The notes below the pieces were generated by a model. The model saw only the letters and a program-made list of their open reading frames with translations. It searched no databases and had not been told where the DNA came from. Of a stretch of 33,352 bases of DNA, positions 1 through 7,439 are shown one piece after another. Position 1 is the stretch's first letter; each line of letters starts with the position of its first letter. This DNA comes from Selenomonadaceae bacterium (lineage in GTDB: Bacteria > Bacillota > Negativicutes > Selenomonadales > Selenomonadaceae), in the NCBI GenBank assembly GCA_017406175.1, contig JAFQZB010000295.1, positions 1 to 33,352 of the forward strand, written 5' to 3'. The position numbers and the translations under genes were made by a program.

Positions 1-348
1 AGCCGCCTCCAGCTTATCAGCCAGGCTCGGCGGGAAAACTTCGCGTAGCGTGTTTAGGTTAAACGGGAGCGGCACGGGCAAACCGTCCACAACCGCCTTA
101 ACCCGATGACGATAAAACGTCCACTCGGTAAACTGCGATAGATACTCCCAAATTTTTTCGTCGTCGGTGTGGAAAAGGTGCGGTCCGTACTTGTGAATCA
201 AAATGCCGCTTAAGTCGACCTCGTCATAACAATTCCCTGCGATGTGCTTGCGCCGTTCAATCACCAAAACTTTCTTGCCGCTCTTAGCAAGCCGTTCTGC
301 TAAGACCGAACCCGCCAGCCCCGCTCCAATAATCACTACGTCAAACAT
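1..348 (-). CDS. glf: UDP-galactopyranose mutase, N-terminal part (runs off the window)
   Basis: Translating leftward from the ATG at 348 gives 116 codons with no stop up to the window edge. The protein opens with a flavin-binding Rossmann start (VVIIGAGLAGSVLAERL), then VIERRKHIAGNCYDE and a KYGPHLFHTDDEKIW stretch, which are hallmarks of UDP-galactopyranose mutase. The family is an FAD enzyme that interconverts UDP-galactopyranose and UDP-galactofuranose in the cytoplasm, supplying galactofuranose for surface glycans. A GGAGGAAT ribosome binding site lies just upstream of the ATG (349-358 region). About 116 of an expected 365-390 residues are visible. It is divergent from the TetR gene at 465. 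Nearby deacetylase and glycosyltransferase genes fit surface polysaccharide synthesis. Confidence 0.93.
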   Translation of the reverse strand, partial: MFDVVIIGAGLAGSVLAERLAKSGKKVLVIERRKHIAGNCYDEVDLSGILIHKYGPHLFHTDDEKIWEYLSQFTEWTFYRHRVKAVVDGLPVPLPFNLNTLREVFPPSLADKLEAA

Positions 349-406
349 TACCATTCCTCCTTTGCCGTCAAGAATATAACCTTCGGCGCGAGGCGTCAAC
401 TTTTTT

Positions 407-435
407 TTGCGGCTAAGTCTTTGGCGTGATATAAT
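407..435 (+). promoter_or_regulatory. Promoter of the tetR-nirJ1 pair
   Basis: TTGCGG (407-412), a 17-base spacer and a perfect TATAAT (430-435) preceded by TGA, an extended -10. An AGGAGG ribosome binding site follows at 451-456, before the ATG at 465. The site lies between divergent genes, so a TetR operator is expected here, but I do not see a clear palindrome. Confidence 0.7.
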
Positions 436-464
436 CGGAAAAAATTTTTTAGGAGGGCGCGGCA

Positions 465-1064
465 ATGGCAGAGAAAATCAGCTTGCGGAAACAGAAAAAA
501 TTTCAGGCGCGTCAGGCAATCTTAACCGCCGCGGCTCAACAGTTTGAACTTAACGGCTTTGCTAACACGTCAATCGCGGGCATAATGCAGGCGGCGCGGC
601 TCGGCGTCGGCACGTTCTACAACTACTTTAGCTCCAAAGAAGAAGTCTTGCTGACCTTAGCTAAGGACATACGCGAACAGGTTGCAAAGAGTCTTTCGGC
701 GGCGAGCGAGGTCAATCAGTCGTCGCCCGAACTTTTGGAGCTGTGTTGCCTGTGCACGGCTAAGCTAATCGACAAGAACAGATTTATTCTGCCGCTGTTC
801 ATAAGCGCGAGCGAGCATTCCGACAAGCCCGAACAGATTCCGCAGAGTTTATCGCCGGGCTTCCGCGAGCTGTTCGAGGAAATAATCTTGCGCGGGCAGG
901 AGCGCGGCGAGTTTCGTTCGGACGTGCCGTCAAACATAATATCGGAGATGGTTCATTCGATTTATCAGACGACGGCTTTTAGCAAGCTGGAGATTTCGTT
1001 TCAAGAGAATATCCGCCTCAAGGTAAAGATACTGCTCGACGGGATAAGGAGAGATAAATTTTGA
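465..1064 (+). CDS. TetR/AcrR family transcriptional regulator
   Basis: This 199-residue protein has a typical TetR N-terminal DNA-binding domain: residues 15-60 contain AILTAAAQQFELNGFANTSI, then a helix-turn-helix ending in VGTFYNYFSSKEE, the family signature. The remainder is a variable, helical ligand-binding domain whose inducer cannot be predicted. The start ATG has a strong AGGAGG site 8 bases upstream. Its stop codon overlaps the TTG start of the nirJ1-like gene (TTGA at 1061-1064), so the two are translationally coupled. The regulator therefore probably controls itself and the radical SAM gene, and possibly the divergent glf. The family assignment is firm; the target and ligand are inference. 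Confidence 0.93.
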   Translation: MAEKISLRKQKKFQARQAILTAAAQQFELNGFANTSIAGIMQAARLGVGTFYNYFSSKEEVLLTLAKDIREQVAKSLSAASEVNQSSPELLELCCLCTAKLIDKNRFILPLFISASEHSDKPEQIPQSLSPGFRELFEEIILRGQERGEFRSDVPSNIISEMVHSIYQTTAFSKLEISFQENIRLKVKILLDGIRRDKF

Positions 1065-2236
1065 TAAGCGTGACGAAGTTGCTTTTTGCTGATGATTACT
1101 TCGGCGACACCCTGCGCTACACCAAAGACGCGCACAAGATGACTAACGGGGCGGCGGCGGGCATGGGACCTGTTGTCGTGTGGAATTCGACGCGCACTTG
1201 CAATTTGAAATGCCGCCATTGCTATATGGATTCGGACTTGCGCAAGTACAAAGACGAGCTGACGACCGACGAGGCTAAAAAGTTCATCGACGACCTTGCC
1301 GAATTCAAAGTTCCTGTGCTGTTATTCTCTGGCGGCGAACCTTTGATTCGTCCAGACTTCTTCGAGCTTGCAGCTTATGCCGCTGAAAAAAAAGTTCGTC
1401 CGACGCTCTCGACTAATGGCACACTGATTACTCGTAAGGTCGCCCGCGAGATTAAAGCTATCGGCGTTGGCTACGTGGGAATATCGCTTGACGGGCTGGA
1501 AGATGTCAACGACAAGTTCCGCGGCGTAAAGGGGGCGTTCAATCTGGCGATGCGCGGCATTGAAAATTGCGTGGTGGTCGGGCAACGGGTCGGCTTGCGT
1601 TTCACGATTAATCATCACAACTTCGAGGAGCTGGACAAAATCTTTGACTTCATCGAAGCGGAAAAGATTAACCGCGTGTGCTTTTATCATCTGGTCTACT
1701 CTGGTCGCGGCAGTCAAATGCTCGCCGAAGACGTGACGCCCGAAGAGTCGCGGCAAGCTATGGATACGATTATCCGCCGCACGAAAGACTTTGCACAGCG
1801 CGGACTGGCTAAGGAGATTCTCACAGTCGATAATCACTGCGACGGCGTCTACATGTACTTGAAGGCTTTGGCTGAAGGTGACGACGCGACCGCCGCGCAG
1901 ATTAAAAAGTTCATCAGCATGAACGGCGGCAATCGTTCGGTCATTGCCTTCGGCGAAGTCGACCCGCTCGGCTATGTGCACCCCGACCAGTTCACTCAGC
2001 ATCACACCTTCGGCAACGTCCGCGAGCGCAAGTTCGGCGACATCTGGACGGACTTAAGCAATCCAATCCTAGCGGGCTTAAAGAATCGCAAGCCGCTCTT
2101 GAAAGGTCGTTGTGCCCGCTGTAAATTCCTCGACAACTGCAACGGCAACTTCCGAACTCGTGCCGAGGCAGTCACCGGAGACTTTTGGGCGTCCGACCCA
2201 TCATGCTATCTGACTGACGCCGAAATTGGTTTATGA
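1061..2236 (+). CDS. nirJ1: NirJ1-type radical SAM protein, heme biosynthesis
   Basis: A 391-residue radical SAM enzyme. The CxxxCxxC cluster motif is C47, C51 and C54 (TCNLKCRHC), followed by the SAM-binding FSGGEPL motif and LSTNGTL. A C-terminal SPASM-like region carries C351, C354, C360 and C382 (CARCKFLDNCNGNF ... DPSC) and would hold a second iron-sulfur cluster. The start MISVTKLL and the HPDQFTQHHTFGNVRER stretch match my memory of Firmicute NirJ1 proteins. This family is related to AhbC/NirJ, which remove side chains from siroheme-derived tetrapyrroles in the anaerobic, siroheme-dependent heme route. The start is a TTG (1061) with AAGGAG about 8 bases upstream, overlapping the tetR stop. 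The expected partner NirJ2/AhbD is not in the window. The exact substrate is inference. Confidence 0.85.
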   Translation: MISVTKLLFADDYFGDTLRYTKDAHKMTNGAAAGMGPVVVWNSTRTCNLKCRHCYMDSDLRKYKDELTTDEAKKFIDDLAEFKVPVLLFSGGEPLIRPDFFELAAYAAEKKVRPTLSTNGTLITRKVAREIKAIGVGYVGISLDGLEDVNDKFRGVKGAFNLAMRGIENCVVVGQRVGLRFTINHHNFEELDKIFDFIEAEKINRVCFYHLVYSGRGSQMLAEDVTPEESRQAMDTIIRRTKDFAQRGLAKEILTVDNHCDGVYMYLKALAEGDDATAAQIKKFISMNGGNRSVIAFGEVDPLGYVHPDQFTQHHTFGNVRERKFGDIWTDLSNPILAGLKNRKPLLKGRCARCKFLDNCNGNFRTRAEAVTGDFWASDPSCYLTDAEIGL

Positions 2237-2238
2237 AC

Positions 2239-2267
2239 TTGCAAGGCTTTCCTAAATTCGCTACAAT
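2239..2267 (+). promoter_or_regulatory. Promoter of hisIE
   Basis: TTGCAA (2239-2244), 17-base spacer, TACAAT (2262-2267), directly after the nirJ1 stop. An AAAGGAGG ribosome binding site sits at 2277-2284, 9 bases before the hisIE ATG. This argues that hisIE starts its own transcript, although read-through from nirJ1 remains possible since I see no terminator between them. Confidence 0.65.
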
Positions 2268-2293
2268 GTGCAAGCTAAAGGAGGCCTTTTAAT

Positions 2294-2992
2294 ATGGAAA
2301 TTGACATTAGCAAGATTAAATTCGATGAGCGCGGACTTGTCCCAGCGATTGTGCAGGAGGAAAGCGGACAGGTTCTCATGCTCGCCTACATGAACGAAGA
2401 ATCACTCAAGAAGACGATTGAGACGGGCTACACGTGGTTTTATAGCCGTAGCCGTCAAGCTCTCTGGCAGAAGGGCGAGCAAAGCGGCAACGTTCAGCAA
2501 GTCAAAGCCCTCTACTACGATTGCGACGGCGACACCCTCCTTGTTAAGGTTCATCAAACGGGCGTGGCGTGTCACACGGGAACATATTCCTGCTTTAGCG
2601 GCCGCCGCCTTGACGAGAACAAAAACCTGCCCGCCGTCGTCGACCAGCCGCCCCAAGATTTGTCGCTTGTCTTGTATGAGCTTTACTCGGTCATCAAAGA
2701 CCGTCAGCGGCACCCCGTCGAAGGCTCCTACACTAATTATCTTTTCAACATGGGGCACGACAAGATTTTAAAGAAGGTCGGCGAGGAGGCTGTCGAAACT
2801 ATCATTGCCTCGAAGAACGGCGACAAGGATAAGATTATCTACGAGATGGGCGACCTGTGGTATCATTGCTTAGTTCTTCTTGCGTGGCATGGTATTAAGC
2901 CCGAAGACCTCTTCGCGGAGCTGATGAAGCGTCGCAAGGGCGGAGCCTATCACAAGTTCACGGGCAAGACCGGTGAACGTCCCGCTGATTGA
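2294..2992 (+). CDS. hisIE: HisIE: phosphoribosyl-AMP cyclohydrolase / phosphoribosyl-ATP pyrophosphatase
   Basis: This 232-residue fusion carries steps two and three of histidine synthesis in one polypeptide. Residues 1-105 are the HisI cyclohydrolase: [15 protein letters not shown], the metal-binding DCDGD (76-80) and the zinc cysteines C93 and C100 ([11 protein letters not shown]). Residues about 125-220 are the HisE pyrophosphohydrolase: [12 protein letters not shown], then [12 protein letters not shown] and a conserved GDLWYH helix. Length and domain order match other bacterial HisIE proteins. No other his gene is in this window, so it lies apart from, or at the end of, the rest of the pathway. 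The polysaccharide deacetylase starts one base after its stop codon. Confidence 0.96.
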   Translation: MEIDISKIKFDERGLVPAIVQEESGQVLMLAYMNEESLKKTIETGYTWFYSRSRQALWQKGEQSGNVQQVKALYYDCDGDTLLVKVHQTGVACHTGTYSCFSGRRLDENKNLPAVVDQPPQDLSLVLYELYSVIKDRQRHPVEGSYTNYLFNMGHDKILKKVGEEAVETIIASKNGDKDKIIYEMGDLWYHCLVLLAWHGIKPEDLFAELMKRRKGGAYHKFTGKTGERPAD

Positions 2993-2993
2993 C

Positions 2994-3788
2994 ATGAGAA
3001 AGATTTTTCTAATCGCCGTGATGATTATCGGGCTAGGCTTTTACCACTCGCAAGCGCAAAACGTCGACGAGATAACCGCCATTGCCGAAGGACCTAAAAT
3101 AATCGTCTTCAACTATCACCAGGTCGATAACAAGGCAAATCCGCTAGCCGTGTCGCCAGCCAATTTCGAGGCGCAGATGAAATTCCTAGTGGACAGCGGC
3201 TGTATCACGATAACGCCCGATGAACTGTACGCGGGACTAAACGGCGAAATTGAACTGCCGCCTAAGCCCGTGCTAATCACCTTCGACGACGGCTACATTG
3301 ACAACTACACGAACGCTTTCCCGATTCTCAAGAAGTACAACCTGCGGGCGACGATTTTTATTATCCCAGCCTTCACGAGCGTTTATCCAGGCTACATGAC
3401 ATGGGAACAGCTAAAGGAGATGGAGTCCAACGGCATAACGATTGAGTCGCACACGCTAACCCACCCGAAGCTTGAGGAGTTGCCCGACGACGAGATTAGG
3501 AACGAGCTTTTGAACTCGAAGACTTTGCTTGAAGAAAATCTCGGTCACCCCGTCGAGTTCCTAGCCTACCCGACCGGCACTTACAACTTGCACATCGCCG
3601 GCATCGCGCAGGACATCAGCTATAAGGGCGCGTTCACGATAAAATATGGCGTCGTCGACAAGGGCAGTAACTTCTTCGCCTTGGAGCGCGTCCCGATTTT
3701 CAACACGGCGCAAAACACTATGAAAGACTTCTACGAACGAATTGCTTGGCGGCAGAGCTTTGAAGAGTTTGGCTGGATAAAAAAATGA
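2994..3788 (+). CDS. Exported polysaccharide deacetylase (NodB/CE4 family)
   Basis: A 264-residue carbohydrate esterase 4 protein. An N-terminal signal peptide or membrane anchor covers residues 1-22 (RKIFLIAVMIIGLGFYHSQA). The NodB homology domain follows: motif 1 TFDDG (D98, D99) and motif 2 SHTLTHP with metal ligands H153 and H157, then AYPTGTY. Members remove acetyl groups from N-acetylated glycans such as peptidoglycan or exopolysaccharide outside the cytoplasm. I prefer the ATG at 2994, which begins the signal peptide; an in-frame GTG at 2973 would bury the signal and overlap hisIE. No strong ribosome binding site is visible, so it may depend on coupling to hisIE. It converges with the glycosyltransferase, 3 bases apart. 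The substrate is unknown. Confidence 0.9.
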   Translation: MRKIFLIAVMIIGLGFYHSQAQNVDEITAIAEGPKIIVFNYHQVDNKANPLAVSPANFEAQMKFLVDSGCITITPDELYAGLNGEIELPPKPVLITFDDGYIDNYTNAFPILKKYNLRATIFIIPAFTSVYPGYMTWEQLKEMESNGITIESHTLTHPKLEELPDDEIRNELLNSKTLLEENLGHPVEFLAYPTGTYNLHIAGIAQDISYKGAFTIKYGVVDKGSNFFALERVPIFNTAQNTMKDFYERIAWRQSFEEFGWIKK

Positions 3789-3791
3789 GGC

Positions 3792-4643
3792 TCAACCGAG
3801 CCTGCCGATACGATAGCCGAGAAACTTAGCGGCGTCCCTGAAGATTGCACCCACACAATCGAGGGGATTTTTTTTTGCTAACAAGGAAAGTTTCATCAAG
3901 ACGAATTTTTTGCCTGCGCCCTCCGCCGAGCCGAACGTTTCCCGAATCCAACTTTCTTGCGCGTGAAACTTTCCAATCTGAACGTAGCGTCGGAACTCCT
4001 GAGCCGCCGTGTAGTTGTGCGAGTGATAAACCTGCGCCGCCGCCGCGTAAAAGATTTTCCAACCGTCAAGCAACATCTTCGCCGCAACGTACATGTCCTC
4101 ACAGAGCGGAACTTTTGACGGGAACCCGCCGACGCTTTGCAGAGCAGAGACGCGATAAGCCGCAAAGGAATTCGACGCAAAGGCAGTCTTCAGCCCGTAA
4201 ACTTTTCTGTCGTCGAAGGAGCGCAACTGATTTTCCGCCGGATAGTTGAACGCCCGCAGGATTGCCGCCTCGTTGGTAGCGTCCGCGTGTGGCAGTTGCC
4301 GCCCGTAGCTCATGCCGACCGTTGAATCATCGCTGAAGATTTCTACCAGCCGTGCAAGTGATTCGCCGTCGTGGAGTAAAACATCTTGCGTCAAGAAAAT
4401 TATCACGTCGAGCGGTAAAATCTTTTCCAAGGCTAGCTGACGTGTCGCCCCGTGATTAAAAGTCTTGCGCGGGATTGACAAGACCTCAAGCCCGAAAGAC
4501 TTTGCAAGCTGTGCTGTGCCGTCAGTTGATTCTGAGTCGACGATTAGTTTTCTTGTCGGCAGAGATTGCGCGGCGAGCTGAGTTAGGAGTGTCCGGAATT
4601 GTTCGCCCGCGTTCAGTGTCGGGATTATCAAGCCGCAATTCAT
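3792..4643 (-). CDS. Family 2 glycosyltransferase, rhamnosyltransferase-like
   Basis: A 283-residue GT2 (GT-A fold) enzyme. It starts with the nucleotide-sugar binding strand CGLIIPTLNAGEQF, continues with IVDSESTDGTAQLA, where the DSxSxDGT acidic motif is typical, and has FLTQDVLLHD in the place of the DxD region. CEDMYVAAKMLLDGWKIFY is the usual ED acceptor or base motif. The closest named relatives by eye are rhamnosyltransferases of surface polysaccharide clusters. No membrane segment is obvious. It lies 4 bases downstream of the diguanylate cyclase on the same strand, and its ribosome binding site (GAAAGGA on the minus strand) falls inside the cyclase coding end, so the two form an operon. 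The acceptor is unknown. Confidence 0.9.
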   Translation of the reverse strand: MNCGLIIPTLNAGEQFRTLLTQLAAQSLPTRKLIVDSESTDGTAQLAKSFGLEVLSIPRKTFNHGATRQLALEKILPLDVIIFLTQDVLLHDGESLARLVEIFSDDSTVGMSYGRQLPHADATNEAAILRAFNYPAENQLRSFDDRKVYGLKTAFASNSFAAYRVSALQSVGGFPSKVPLCEDMYVAAKMLLDGWKIFYAAAAQVYHSHNYTAAQEFRRYVQIGKFHAQESWIRETFGSAEGAGKKFVLMKLSLLAKKNPLDCVGAIFRDAAKFLGYRIGRLG

Positions 4644-4647
4644 TGAG

Positions 4648-6591
4648 TCAATCCTTTCTCGTCGCCTTCATAGCCAATTTGTTTTGGTACATGTCCGCAT
4701 CAGCCCGCTTGAAGACTTCCTCCGCCGCCTTGTCAGTGCCTTCATTGTAGTAAGCTATGCCGACCGCCGCTGAAACTTTTTCCCACGGCTCAAGCTTCGT
4801 ATTGTCCTTGAACTTGTCGACCATGCCTCTAAACTTGGCGACGTTTTCACTGACAAGAGCAAGCTGATTGTCCTTTAACACCACGACGAATTCATCGCCG
4901 CCGATACGATAAACATTTTCCTCGCCGAAGACCGAACAGGCAAGCTTGCCCGCGTTGATAAGATAAATGTTGCCGTACTCGTGCCCGTAAGTGTCGTTGA
5001 CGCGCTTTAGGAAGTTTATATCAATCATGATTATGCAGAACTCCGCACGCCCGGCGGCAATGTCTTTATCAAGCTTAGCGGTCTTCTCGGTGTAGGCAGT
5101 TTTGTTCTTAAGCCCGGTCAAGGCGTCCTTGTGAGCAAGCTCATGCATGACCTCGGCTTGAACTTTTGCCTTCTTGAAGTTTTCAAAGTAGTGCATACCG
5201 TCCATCGTCGTCTTTAGAAACGCGGAGTAAAGGTTTTCTATCTCGTCTTGCGTCTTTATCTCTAAGCTCTTCATGCGATTGACGTTGTGTTTGCGAGCCT
5301 CTTCGCTGTCGTAGGCAAAATTCCTCGCGCAATAGGCCATGGTGTTTACGGGCAAGATAATATTGTTTTCCACGAACGTTAAGACGAGCACGAAAATCAA
5401 AATGACTGCGCCAGAGAAAATCGCGACGACTTTAGCGATAAACATTCTGCCGTTGTCGTAGAGTATCTGCATAGAAAAATCTATTCCCGCGTAGCAGACG
5501 CATTGCCCCACGCTGTTGTAGACGGGCTTATAAATCGTAAGCAAGTGCCCGTATTTTTCATCGCCTATTATCGGCGGAATGGGTCTGCCTGCAAGCAAAT
5601 CGTCGCGGTATTTCTTAAAATACTCGTCGAAGTCTTCAATATCACCAGGCTCAGAGGCTTCCATCTCAACCGTATCCAAATCAAAAACGACGTGGCAACC
5701 GTCCTCCATAATCTTGTAGACGTAAAGATAGATTATATCGGAGTTGCCAGCGCGAATCTTATAAAGCTCCCGCTCCACTTCCTTATAGCCTTCCGCCTGA
5801 TAGCCCTTCTCTATGAACTCGTCGACGCGCTTTGGGTCAATCTCATTGACGACCATTGAAACTATCCCGTCGGCAATCCTCTTGCGGTCTTCTATGATTG
5901 AGTCCTGATACATCGTGTAGCTTATGACGGAAATAAATAAGGCGACAAAGAGAGTTATCGCCATGAGGTTGAAAAGCATCTTCGTGCGCAGTGAGGAAAT
6001 AAATTTGCTACTAGTGTTAATGGCTCGGCGCATTTCGGGCGAAACGGGAGCTTGCATCTTGCCTAAGGTTTTAAAATGTTCTTTGACTTCGGGCGGAACA
6101 AATTTCAGAGCGAGGAAGCTAATAATAATCGCCAAAGATTTATCGGGAAGTTCGTAAGTCAAATGCTGGAAGAAGTTTTCTTGCACTCTTGCTAAACTGT
6201 CCCAAGAACTGGTGACGCGCAACGTTTCCTCGATAATCGTGCCGTCGAGGGTGGTTAGCAGAACCGTCGCGGGGATTGTCAAAATAAGTTTCGGGAGCTT
6301 ATCGTAATAGCCCCTGCCAGCCAAAAAGGCCGTCATTATCGCGAGCAAAATGCTGACATTGCCATAATATATCTCCTCGGAATCGAATAGCGCGCCAATC
6401 AAATTCGTTAGGAACCCGACGGCAATCCCAGGAACGTAGCCGCCCAGAGCCGCGATAAAAACCGTGCCCACCACATCGAGATAAACAGACAGGTTCAATC
6501 CCTTAGTGAAGATTACGCCGATAACATTTAACGTTATTCCCGCCGCGCAGATTGCCGCCAGCTGGATATATGTCTTGTACAACTTAAACAT
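4648..6591 (-). CDS. Membrane diguanylate cyclase with a transporter-like N-terminal membrane domain
   Basis: This 647-residue protein has three parts. Residues 1-165 form about five or six hydrophobic segments rich in glycine (VGTVFIAALGGYVPGIAVGF, then LTNLIGALFD), resembling LytS-type 5TM or ECF S-component membrane domains. A seventh segment (206-228) leads to an extracytoplasmic domain (about 229-382) that looks like a Cache/PAS-type sensor, then another membrane segment (384-408). The cytoplasmic GGDEF domain covers about 485-640, with HKDALTGLKNK, DINFLKRVND and GGDEF at 564-568. Such proteins make cyclic-di-GMP from two GTP. The position of the inhibitory RxxD site reads FGEE, so product inhibition is probably absent. 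The glycosyltransferase follows in the same operon. The signal sensed is unknown. Confidence 0.92.
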   Translation of the reverse strand: MFKLYKTYIQLAAICAAGITLNVIGVIFTKGLNLSVYLDVVGTVFIAALGGYVPGIAVGFLTNLIGALFDSEEIYYGNVSILLAIMTAFLAGRGYYDKLPKLILTIPATVLLTTLDGTIIEETLRVTSSWDSLARVQENFFQHLTYELPDKSLAIIISFLALKFVPPEVKEHFKTLGKMQAPVSPEMRRAINTSSKFISSLRTKMLFNLMAITLFVALFISVISYTMYQDSIIEDRKRIADGIVSMVVNEIDPKRVDEFIEKGYQAEGYKEVERELYKIRAGNSDIIYLYVYKIMEDGCHVVFDLDTVEMEASEPGDIEDFDEYFKKYRDDLLAGRPIPPIIGDEKYGHLLTIYKPVYNSVGQCVCYAGIDFSMQILYDNGRMFIAKVVAIFSGAVILIFVLVLTFVENNIILPVNTMAYCARNFAYDSEEARKHNVNRMKSLEIKTQDEIENLYSAFLKTTMDGMHYFENFKKAKVQAEVMHELAHKDALTGLKNKTAYTEKTAKLDKDIAAGRAEFCIIMIDINFLKRVNDTYGHEYGNIYLINAGKLACSVFGEENVYRIGGDEFVVVLKDNQLALVSENVAKFRGMVDKFKDNTKLEPWEKVSAAVGIAYYNEGTDKAAEEVFKRADADMYQNKLAMKATRKD

Positions 6592-6622
6592 CTTACTGCC
6601 CTTTCAAAAAAAATTTGCGCCG

Positions 6623-6651
6623 ATTATATCATGAAAAATTTTCGTCAACAA
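6623..6651 (-). promoter_or_regulatory. Promoter of the diguanylate cyclase operon
   Basis: On the minus strand: TTGTTG (6651-6646), 17-base spacer, TATAAT (6628-6623) preceded by TGA, an extended -10. A GAAAGGG ribosome binding site lies about 10 bases before the ATG at 6591. It is divergent from the cmk promoter, with only 9 bases between the two -35 boxes. Confidence 0.7.
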
Positions 6652-6660
6652 TTAGCGGCG

Positions 6661-6689
6661 TTGCAAAAATTTTCGTGCGGTGTTATAAG
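6661..6689 (+). promoter_or_regulatory. Promoter of cmk
   Basis: TTGCAA (6661-6666), 17-base spacer, TATAAG (6684-6689) with TG one base upstream of the -10. A ribosome binding site AAAGGGGA lies about 8-10 bases before the cmk ATG at 6714. Confidence 0.65.
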
Positions 6690-6713
6690 TTTTAAGGAAA
6701 GGGGAATCAGCTT

Positions 6714-7346
6714 ATGAAGAAAATAATTGCGGTGGACGGACCAGCGGGCGCGGGCAAAAGTACCGTTTCCAAAATCGTGGCGGCTCGGCTCGGTTATACT
6801 TACATTGATACCGGCGCAATGTATCGGGCAGTCGCGTTGAAGGTTCTTCAGAGCGGCAAGCCCGCCGAGGACGTGATACAAGACATTGACATTAAGTTAG
6901 ACGAGGCGGCGCAAGTCTTTCTCGAGGGCGTGGAAGTCACCAAAGACATAAGAACGCCTGAAGTAAGTCGCGGGGCTTCGGACGTGGCTAAGTTCGGCTT
7001 CGTTCGGCAAAAGCTTACGGAGCTTCAACGAGCAATGGCGACTCAAGGTAAGGTCATAATGGACGGACGAGACATCGGGACGCAGGTCTTGCCGAACGCG
7101 GACTTGAAAATATTTTTGACGGCAACGGTTGAGGAGCGGGCGCGGCGTCGATTCGTGGAGCTTAAGGAAAAAGGATTCGCGGCGAACTTCGACCAGATAA
7201 AGAAGGAAATCACCCTGCGCGACAAACAGGACAGCGAACGGGAGATTGCCCCGCTCGCCCAAGCTCAAGACGCCGTGTTATTGGATTCGACTAGCCTGAC
7301 GATTGAACAGGTAGTCGCGGAAATTTTGCGGCTAGCTCAAGGATAA
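6714..7346 (+). CDS. cmk: Cytidylate kinase
   Basis: A 210-residue nucleoside monophosphate kinase that phosphorylates CMP and dCMP with ATP. The P-loop is GPAGAGKST (residues 9-17), preceded by IIAVD. Also present are the family motifs YIDTGAMYRA, IMDGRDIGTQVLPNADLKIF and a lid region RARRRFVELKEKG followed by RDKQDSERE. The length is typical for the short Cmk form found in Firmicutes. The start is an ATG with a good ribosome binding site. The downstream fruK has its own promoter, so cmk is probably a single-gene transcript; I see no terminator hairpin between them. Confidence 0.97.
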   Translation: MKKIIAVDGPAGAGKSTVSKIVAARLGYTYIDTGAMYRAVALKVLQSGKPAEDVIQDIDIKLDEAAQVFLEGVEVTKDIRTPEVSRGASDVAKFGFVRQKLTELQRAMATQGKVIMDGRDIGTQVLPNADLKIFLTATVEERARRRFVELKEKGFAANFDQIKKEITLRDKQDSEREIAPLAQAQDAVLLDSTSLTIEQVVAEILRLAQG

Positions 7347-7364
7347 AAAAGCCGCGCCGTTGCC

Positions 7365-7393
7365 TTGAAATGCTTAAAGACGTGTTGTATAAT
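7365..7393 (+). promoter_or_regulatory. Promoter of the fructose operon
   Basis: TTGAAA (7365-7370), 17-base spacer, perfect TATAAT (7388-7393). It lies between cmk and the fruK start at 7440 and rules out the longer reading of fruK that would begin at the TTG of the -35 box. I could not identify a convincing repressor site, and no FruR-type regulator gene is adjacent. Confidence 0.75.
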
Positions 7394-7439
7394 CGCAACG
7401 GTTTTTTTAATCAAATTTTTGCAAGGGGGAAACAGTAAA

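Noticed and set aside
1322-2005. 227-codon open frame on the minus strand
   Set aside because: It lies wholly opposite nirJ1, which has intact motifs. No ribosome binding site or recognisable domain; a shadow frame from codon bias.
7365-7439. 25-codon N-terminal extension of fruK
   Set aside because: It would begin at the TTG of the -35 box and contain the promoter; the ATG at 7440 has the ribosome binding site and matches family starts.
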